DNA of 64,000 nt from Absidia repens. Its lineage: Eukaryota > Mucoromycota > Mucoromycetes > Mucorales > Cunninghamellaceae. A program made the position numbers and the translations under genes. Position 1 is the first letter of the stretch; each line of letters starts with the position of its first letter. This document shows positions 57,620-64,000 of the stretch, one piece after another. The DNA is taken from assembly GCA_002105175.1 (NCBI GenBank), contig MCGE01000048.1, positions 1-64,000 on the forward strand. The letters are read 5' to 3'. The notes under the pieces were generated by a model. The model was given only the letters and a program-made list of their open reading frames with translations. It did no database searches and had not been told where the DNA came from.

Positions 57620-58420
57620 TAACCTTGACTATGATGATTCAATAAAAGTTTTTTTATTTTGCAATGAACAATGGGTGACAAAGCTATTTTACTGTGGTAG
57701 ACTAATCTGCATACTAATGGACATACTATTATACTGTGGTAGTCTATTCTACATACTATTCTTGTTTGGTAGTCTATCCCTATAGTGTGGTGGTCTATTT
57801 TCCAAACCACTTTTGTACGGTAAATGCCTCTACATGATATAATGTTGTAAGCGATACGGAAACATAGGGCTTGTTATTATAGCTGTAGGCTTTCCGTCTT
57901 TGTTTTTTGTTTGTTGACGGGCCTCCCGATTTTTTGTGACAGGATTGAAAATCAAAGCCCGCTCGGCCTGAATTATTTTTCAAGCGGCATCTCCCCATTT
58001 TCTCTCTCTCTTTCTCTTTCTTTCCTTTTTTTTTAATGAAAAAATATTTTTTCGTCACGGTGTTTGGCTCGTTGTGCAGCTGGTAGCCTTGGCTTTCTGT
58101 TAGGACTAGTTTAGAAGGGTTTCAGAAAAGGGATTACAAGATGCATGGGGAAACCCTTTCATTTTGATTCTAGGATTTTGGGGATTGTCATGATTAGCTT
58201 AGTTTGTCTCTTTTCTTCAATAAGATTTGTATTTGATTCAATAAAATTTGTCTTTGCTTCTTTAAAACGTGTCTTTGCTTCAATTAAACGTGTGTTTGCT
58301 TCAATGATGTGTGTTTCAAGGTTAGTAGATGTTTGCAGATCCCTCTTAGGAATCCCTCTTAGAAATCCCTCTTACAGATCCCTTTTAGTGATCCCTTTTT
58401 CCTACATCACCCTTCTTCAA
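57620..58420 (+). repeat. Long dispersed repeat, copy 3
   Basis: Same block order as copy 1, including the ACTAGTTTAGAAGGG core at 58100-58185, the ATAAAATTTGTCTTTGCTTC repeats and AAATCCCTCTTA repeats. Confidence 0.7.
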
Positions 58421-59430
58421 GCCTTTTGGTTTTGGCTCAAACCAAACCAGACTTTTTCAGGGGCATACTATGATGAGCAAATAAAAAAAATAGACACATA
58501 GTTGTTGTGCACTGTATCTCCGACATTAACCAATACATTCATCCATATACCACATTATACTATATTGGATTACTTTTCTTTTCGCATACAATTAGTTGGC
58601 TTCTTTTTTTTGGTTTTAGTTTTTCTATCTGTTTGTTTTCGTCGTGCCATGCATATATAGCGTGTACACCGATTTTCATTGTCGGCTTTGCTGGTGACAC
58701 AGCCCTGGACAGCCGTGGTATACCATTGGTGATTTCGTCTGGAACTAAGCGACGTAAAAAGGGACACTCTCATTGGTATCCAGATGGCAGCGACAACAGC
58801 AATAGCATAAATCTTATAATATCACTCTCCTTTGTATTGCTTTTATAGTATAGTTTATATATTTCATCAATGCCCTTTATTCCCCATTTGGAATAACGAT
58901 AAAATAGAAATAGTATAAATATCAATACATTTTATTCTTCAATAAAACTTATCTAAGATCTATCATACTGTACTGTATATTCTATATCTAAAACTACAGT
59001 ACTTGTAACTATCATTAAAAACTTTACTAACCTACTGTAAGCTAAAGTATTGGACCGATTAACTAATTTGGAAGAACAACCCCCCTGAATCTGATATTTC
59101 TATTACTGTACTTCCAAACTGACATCACCATGAGACGTACTGTATGGTATTAAAGCTTTGTTATTTATTCTACTTGTCTTCTTAATTCTTCTTGACAATA
59201 TATCCAATCAACGATCCTGTTCGTGTTCGTACTGTTGTGAATATATCTAGTGTAAAGGGGAGGCAGTATTGCAGTCAGTTGACAGAGTTACAGTATCAAA
59301 TAAAATTATATATGAGAATAAGTTTGAATTTATTAAGATCAACCATCCATCTGTCATAAATAATCGAGATTAGAGCGGGCGATGTTTTCATGAGGTTTTA
59401 GGGTCGATCCAGATATTACATTCAAAAAGA
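58421..59430. other. AT-rich spacer, no gene supported
   Basis: The stretch contains CTGTACTGTA palindromic motifs near 58968-59000 and short ORFs only. The minus strand around 58770-58640 reads EITNGIPRLSRAV, which could be an exon remnant but has no support. Confidence 0.35.
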
Positions 59431-59439
59431 TTTTAGGGT

Positions 59440-59800
59440 CCAGGAGTGTCATGGGTGTATGTTTGGATTTGATTGCGGTATCCCCCCTCAAAAGGATTAT
59501 CTCTCCGAGATAATGCATCGTCAGCTCCGTTTGATTTACCAGGGCGATACTGAATCACAAAATTGTAGTCTGAGAGGATTATCCGACCAACGAACTTGAC
59601 GACGACTTAAGGTTTCTGGTGGTGTTGAAGTATTCCAAATTTTTGTGATCCGTGATAACGATGATGCTGTGCTGAGAGAATTCAAGATAATGGCCGCCAG
59701 TGGGTGAAAGCCGCAACAATTGCCAAAAGTTCCTTATCATAGACTTGGTAGTTGATTTCCGCGAGTATCAACTTTCTTGAATAAAAGTCGATGGGGTCTC
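59440..59800 (-). pseudogene. Ty3/gypsy-like RNase H domain remnant, multiply frameshifted
   Basis: Minus-strand segments in successive frames read [35 protein letters not shown], then VITDHKNLEYF, then SDYNFVIQYRPGKSNGADDA and LSRRDN. These are the ordered RNase H and connection motifs of Ty3/gypsy Pol ([21 protein letters not shown], RPGKxNxxADALSR). At least three frame changes and stops make it non-functional. Confidence 0.85.
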
Positions 59801-60014
59801 GTTTTTACATACATTGTAATATATTCTGTTCCCTCTTGTCTTGTCTGTCTCGTTTTATATTGCCTTGTCAACAAATGCACTGTGATATACTCTACCTCTC
59901 CTTGTATATGGAATTCAAGCTCATCCTACAACTTGAACTCTCCATTCCCACACTCTTGCTCATACATACTCTTATTTTATACTTCTTGGTTTACAAACTA
60001 TTCCGAACCCAACT

Positions 60015-60287
60015 ATGTCACTCTCTGCTGAACTGGCTAATGTTTTGAATGACCTCCTTCAGAGATTCAACAATCTCCATGCTACCGTGCCAAAGGAATT
60101 TGAAGATCTTAAGGAAACTCTTGCAAAAATGGACCACCGTTTGGCTACAAATGAAGGAGTCATTGATCATTTGACTCACCAACAAGAACAAGGATTGAAA
60201 CATCTGGAAGAGGATTTAACTGGTCGCATCCAAACACTGTCTGCGGAAATCTATGAACATATCTCCTCACAATACTGTATGTCTTGA
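60015..60287 (+). pseudogene. Gag N-terminal coiled-coil region, frameshifted from the capsid ORF
   Basis: MSLSAELANVLNDLLQRFNN, then KEFEDLKETLAKMDHRLAT and a Gln/Glu-rich helix, ends in a stop that overlaps the start of the next frame (60284). A related fragment on the minus strand at about 52.1 kb shares the start. Upstream sequence (59800-60014) is leader-like. Confidence 0.7.
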
Positions 60288-61051
60288 AATCCGAATTCCC
60301 TCAAGCGGAAACTGTTGTGTCTCTCAATCCATCCAAGGAAGCGAATACTCACATCAAACTTCGTGAACCGGAGCCCTTTGATGGCAAGGCCAAAGACTGC
60401 AACGCATTCTTCTCCCAACTATCCTTGACTTTTGCTGCCAACAATGATCGTTTTGCTGATGACGAAAAGAAAATCTTGTTCGTATTATCTCGCCTGACTG
60501 GAGTGGCTTTCGCTTATATGGAGACATATCTATCAAAACTGGACCTCCCTGTGGCCAAACGTCCTGCAGTCCTGACCAGCTTCCATGTATTCAAAGAAAC
60601 CATTGTCAATGCCGAAGCCTCATTGCGGAATCTCAAACAAACTGGACCTGCTTCTGTGTATTTTACTGAATTTCGTCGGCTTAGTATGTTGGTCACTTGG
60701 AACGACGCTGCGCTCTGCTCTCAATGTACTCTGAATCTAAAAGATACAGTACAAGATGAACTAGCCAGAAGAGACGAAATTGACACTTTGGACGCGCTCA
60801 TCTCTTCATCCATTGATATCGACAACCGGCTCTATCAACGACATCGCCAGCCAAAACAGTCTCATACTCCACACCATGATCCCTCTTCCGTCAAGTCTGA
60901 ACCGCATCCTATCGTTTCCAACACCTCTTCTTCTGATGTCCAGCCTGTGGATCTCAATTCGATGTTTACCTCCCAGCCGATATGCACCGCACAAAAACAG
61001 TATCGACGTGACAACAAATTGTGCCTCTCTGTGGAGAAAAGGGTGTTATAA
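60284..61051 (+). pseudogene. Retrotransposon Gag capsid ORF, cut in its zinc knuckle
   Basis: The frame reads KLREPEPFDGKAKDCNAFF, FADDEKKILFVLSRLTGVAF, YFTEFRRLSMLVTWNDAAL, DTVQDELARRDEIDTLDAL and IDIDNRLYQRHRQ. This is the standard fungal Ty3/gypsy Gag pattern (PxxFxGxxxxxxxF...L.G.A...W......F). Near the end, RRDNKLCL is followed in another frame by CGEKG, i.e. a one-base shift inside the CCHC knuckle, and the inverted-repeat element begins at about 61051. No pol is joined to it on the far side. Confidence 0.8.
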
Positions 61052-61516
61052 TTCAGGTTTTTTGTAAAGAGTAAATAAAAAAAAATAAAATAAGATGAGA
61101 ATGTTGATAACCCTTATTTGATATAAATCAAGCATTTTTTTATTTAAGGATGCGATTATGGTATGAAACAGTATAACTATCACTACGGTTGTAATAAATA
61201 GGTTTCCTTTTCAAAGACATGAAAAAAGTGAAATCAGATCATGCCACCCTATACTGTATGATCTGAGCCCTTGCATTGTTGCGCTGGATTTGAATTTATT
61301 TTTATTTCACTTGCATTGTGCATGGTTTACATCAATGTCACACTTTATTTTATTCTATTGCTACATTTATGTGCAAAATACAACAGAGCCATCTTTTTTT
61401 TTAACAAACAAAACTGGAGCACCAGCAGGAGATTCCGAAGTTTGAATAAAACCACGAGCCAAGTTTTCTTTATTATAAGTATGTAGTGTTTCCAATTCCA
61501 CAGTGGAGAGCTTGTA

Positions 61517-62881
61517 CAGTAGGCTACCAAAAAAAATGCAACAAATTAAAATTCCGTCAGAAGATTAGTAAAACTTAGCCACTGAAAAGTGACTCCCACA
61601 CAGCCGCCGCCATAATAATTACCTGTTTACTTTCTACAACTATGGCCTTAAAACCTGAACAAAAAGCACAAGCGATCGCGTATCGAAAAACCGGAATGAC
61701 GCTGCAGGAAATCGCTAATGAATTGCATGTCAATCGTTCGACGATCTGCCGCATAATCAAGGCTTATGAGAAAACTGGCTCGTTTGAAAGGAAAAAAGGC
61801 TCGGGGCGGAAAAAAATACTTTCTGCGCGTAACGTCCGTCAACTGAGGAAGCTCGTCTACCAACAACGCCGTGGAAGGCTTATTGACTTCCAACGTCAAA
61901 TGGCTGTCAAAGTGTCAATTCAGACTCTGCGACGTACGTTGCACGCTAACGGCTTCTACTCCAGGGTTGCAAAGAAAAAGCCTTTTCTTATGCCTAGACA
62001 TATTAAGGAAAGGAAGAATTTCGCCCTGCGACACAAACATTGGACGAAAGAAGACTGGAGGAAGGTTTTGTGGACGGATGAATCGAGCTTCGAAAGAGGC
62101 AAATACTCTCGACGTCATCTTTGTTGGAGAAGATCCTTCGAAAGGCACTATTTGAGTTGTCAGGCACCAACTTTCAAGAGTAATAGGATTTCGGTGATGG
62201 TTTGGGGTGGAATCATGTATGGCAAGAAGACTGAATTGGCCATATTCAGGAAGCAAGCGCGGAAAACTCGGATCACCGCAGAAGATTATGTAGATCAAGT
62301 CTACGAAGGTCCCCTGTCTCGTTTTTTGGACAACAATGATGATATTGAAGAAGACTGGGTACTGATGGAAGATGGGGCGCCGACCCATAGAAGCAATGCG
62401 CCAAAGTTCTGGAGAGAGGACAATGGGATCACTAAGATCGTATGGCCGGCGCAGTCGCCCGATCTTAATCCCATCGAGAATCTTTGGTATAAGCTAAAGG
62501 TTAAAGTCCAGAATGCAACCTATGCTGGAATGCCGACAGATAGGTTTGAAAAGGTAATCACTGATTGCTGGAATTCCTTTACAGCTGATGATTTTAATCA
62601 TCTTATTGATTCTATGCCTGAAAGGATCAAGGCGGTGATCGAAGCAGGTGGTGAAAGCACACGATGGTGATTAGCATATATTTATTTTATTTTTTAATAA
62701 AAATATCCTTATATTACATCAATAAAAAGCTTATCAACATCACTTTTTGAAAATTAATATGGTCTTTGCTATATTTTGCTATGTTTAGAGAAATTACCAT
62801 TTTTTTAAAAAAGAAGTCTTTTTTTTTTTAAAAAAAAAAGACGGGATTTTAATTTGTTGCATTTTTTTTGGTAGCCTACTG
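61517..62881 (+). mobile_element. Tc1/mariner element, 1365 bp, TA target duplication
   Basis: Terminal inverted repeats of about 44 bp start CAGTAGGCTACCAAAAAAAA and include ATGCAACAAATTAAAAT and CCGTC. The left repeat is 61517-61559, the right is about 62838-62881. TA dinucleotides flank at 61515-61516 and 62882-62883. One uninterrupted transposase ORF is inside. The near-identity of the repeats and the open ORF suggest a recent insertion. Confidence 0.93.
61642..62670 (+). CDS. Tc1-type transposase, 342 aa, DD34E, apparently intact
   Basis: The N-terminal bipartite helix-turn-helix is visible: MTLQEIANELHVNRSTICRI at residues 19-38, then a basic GRKK linker (GSGRKKIL, near residue 55) and a second HTH to about residue 110. 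The catalytic residues are D146 (LWTDESSF), D244 (LMEDGAPTH) and E279 (SPDLNPIENLW), giving 34 residues between the second Asp and Glu. The C-terminal region includes WNSFTADDFNHLIDSMPERI. Length (about 340) is normal, and there is no stop or frameshift. A nuclear cut-and-paste transposase is expected. Start chosen is the ATG in CTACAACTATGGCC, which gives the full N-terminal HTH. Confidence 0.95.
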   Translation: MALKPEQKAQAIAYRKTGMTLQEIANELHVNRSTICRIIKAYEKTGSFERKKGSGRKKILSARNVRQLRKLVYQQRRGRLIDFQRQMAVKVSIQTLRRTLHANGFYSRVAKKKPFLMPRHIKERKNFALRHKHWTKEDWRKVLWTDESSFERGKYSRRHLCWRRSFERHYLSCQAPTFKSNRISVMVWGGIMYGKKTELAIFRKQARKTRITAEDYVDQVYEGPLSRFLDNNDDIEEDWVLMEDGAPTHRSNAPKFWREDNGITKIVWPAQSPDLNPIENLWYKLKVKVQNATYAGMPTDRFEKVITDCWNSFTADDFNHLIDSMPERIKAVIEAGGESTRW

Positions 62882-63194
62882 TACAGTAGCAATAAAATAA
62901 AATAAAATGTAACATTGATGTGAACCAGGCACAATGCAAGTGAAATAAAAATAGATTCGAATCCAGCACAATGCAAGGGCTCAGACCATGTATGGGTGTC
63001 ATCATCTGATTTCACTTTTTCATGTCTTTGAAAAAGAAACCCATCCATTATATTAAACCGTAGAAATAGTTGTATTGTTTTACATCATACAGTAAGCATA
63101 TCCTTATAAAAGGATGAATGATTTATTAAATAGAGAATAACATCATTCTCATCTTATTCTTTATTATTATTTTATTTTTACAAAAACCTAATTC

Positions 63195-63400
63195 ACAACA
63201 TACGCAAAGGCTGTTCCAGTGAGGTATGAGACGGCAAATAGAATCTTCTTTTGATCGGTGTTGAAACGTTCTTCGTTTGCCGCGAAGGACATGACGACAC
63301 AGAATACGAGATAATAATAACTTGAAAACAGAAGTATAATATAATGAATATGGAGTCAAAATAGTATACCAGACAAGGCAGGCAAGAGCAAACAGAAAAG
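63195..63400. other. Short spacer, LTR-like
   Basis: No gene is present. The sequence carries TTTGATCGGTGTTGAAACG and GTCAAAATAGTATACCAG. It could be the other side of the gag locus interrupted at 61051, but no pol motif is recognisable. Confidence 0.3.
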
Positions 63401-63624
63401 GGATCAAAGTTAAAATAGACCATCCAAATTAGTAGACGTATAATGGGTTTATCCGGCCGAGAGTGGTACCGATCGACGCGCAATTGTTTAGAGTATGTTA
63501 CACATAAATTTAAGATTTAGTAAAATAGCAATATACGTTTTTCATTCTGAGTCGATCTATACTATTTTTGGTATAGTAAATTAACTTTGAAGTTACGCAT
63601 GAGTGTCTATCTTGACCTTCAACC
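63401..63624. mobile_element. Chimeric miniature element: family A left end joined to family B right end (224 bp)
   Basis: The left part from GGATCAAAGTTAAAATAGAC through GGTTTATCCGGCCGAGAGTG to ACATAAATTTAAGATTTAG is family A. The right part from ATTCTGAGTCGATCTATACT to TATCTTGACCTTCAACC is family B, inverted end. No 8-bp TSD is visible at its borders. Confidence 0.85.
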
Positions 63625-63639
63625 ATATACAGTAGTCTA

Positions 63640-64000
63640 CAGTACGTCGTCGTCATCATCTTCTTCCACTTCTACACTACTAGCATCACTAAGCAGCCTG
63701 TTCACCTCCATGTCGACCTCACCTTCTTCCTCCACCGAAGGACGATGAGCAGTCAAGGTTGGTATCCTACGGCGTACCGTGTAGGGTTCACCTTCTCATG
63801 GATGTAGTCCAACCTTGCACCATTTTCATCGACCCACATTCCAGCTTGACAAATCGAATGATGAGGTCCTTCATCTTACACCCATTCCGATTTTCCACCG
63901 TGGAAGCTAACATCTTGCGATCGGCGGTACTTTTCCACGCCTTCAACCGGATGACCACGATGGTACTTCACCTTCCCAAACTTTGATTCATCAATTTCAA
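63640..64000 (-). pseudogene. Merlin/IS1595 (ISXO2-like) transposase fragment, frameshifted, running off the window
   Basis: The minus strand from the edge reads EIDESKFGKVKYHRGHPVEG, matching the first catalytic Asp motif of IS1595-type transposases (IDESKFGKRKYxRGxxVEG), and then a stop. A later frame reads ARLDYIHEKVNPTRYAVGYQ, resembling the region before the last catalytic residue (YxxLxxxxxHxxVNHxxxFV). A terminal acidic run (EEDDDDDV) follows. It is degraded, and its N-terminal part would lie beyond the right edge. Confidence 0.75.

Larger units (their letters stand above)
61051..63194. mobile_element. Inverted-repeat element with about 320-bp arms, hosting Tc1
   Basis: The left arm (61051-61375, from ATTCAGGTTTTTTGTAAA through AATAAGATGAGAATG, AAAGACATGAAAAAAGTG and CTGAGCCCTTGCATTG) is repeated inverted at 62884-63194. 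The arms are diverged by many substitutions and small indels. The Tc1 copy (61517-62881) lies between them, close to the right arm. It could be an older DNA element or an inverted duplication; no TSD was determined. Confidence 0.75.

Noticed and set aside
55155..58058. ORFs with NNSGGAGF / NNSGRAGFDF and HHTIGI...RIVCR
   Set aside because: They occur in copies of the long dispersed repeat, in different frames and orientation, with low-complexity content. They are probably chance frames in a repeat.
1..64000. tRNA, rRNA, CRISPR arrays or bacterial operon signals
   Set aside because: No cloverleaf-compatible GGTTCGANTCC arm with a matching acceptor stem, no rRNA blocks, and no regularly spaced short repeats were seen. 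The gene structure is eukaryotic.

Overview
The window is nuclear DNA of a filamentous fungus, most likely an early-diverging Mucoromycota/Mucorales species. The evidence is multi-exon genes with 55-105 nt GT-AG introns (typical donor GTAAGT), frequent A/T homopolymers in introns and spacers, a fungal-style BLM10 and a class II DYRK kinase, and a mixed load of Ty3/gypsy-like, piggyBac, Tc1 and Merlin/IS1595-like elements. Species is not determinable from the sequence alone.

Gene-rich part (1-28.7 kb). A partial gene enters from the left (1-1512) and its 3' end is tandemly duplicated as a pseudogene (2303-2541). Most other genes read leftwards: a 17-exon proteasome activator BLM10/PSME4 (4496-11602, 1949 aa, ending in the proteasome-docking tail Tyr-Tyr-Ala); a 6-exon 591-aa protein of a lineage-specific family that may share a D...ExK core with the first gene (12352-14501); a 7-exon Pom1/DYRK2-type kinase of 1231 aa (17110-21209) with an upstream ORF overlapping its start as ATGA; a 3-exon DsbA/FrnE-like thiol oxidoreductase (22488-23298); and a small secreted six-cysteine protein (28276-28680). 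For the four multi-exon genes the exon sums I derived are exact multiples of three. Between 15.7 and 16.4 kb a 22-codon ORF is present in three near-identical copies.

Gene-poor part (28.7-64 kb). This is a transposon graveyard. It holds scattered fragments of Ty3/gypsy-like gag, protease, reverse transcriptase, RNase H and integrase; several solo LTRs with exact 5-bp target duplications; a piggyBac transposon (46282-48904, TTAA-flanked, one in-frame stop in the transposase); a structurally intact Tc1 element (61517-62881) nested in a larger inverted-repeat element that interrupts a gag ORF; and long-terminal-inverted-repeat DNA elements (38437-39065, 41784-43217, 45609-49339, 63401-63624). 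The latter have 8-bp target duplications and appear linked to a Merlin/IS1595-type transposase, pieces of which lie inside one element and at the window's right edge. A G-rich minisatellite lies at 53.7-54.3 kb.

The most striking structure is a three-level nest: a long-TIR element contains a solo LTR, which contains a piggyBac element, with target duplications visible for the two inner insertions. No tRNA, rRNA or CRISPR array was recognised.
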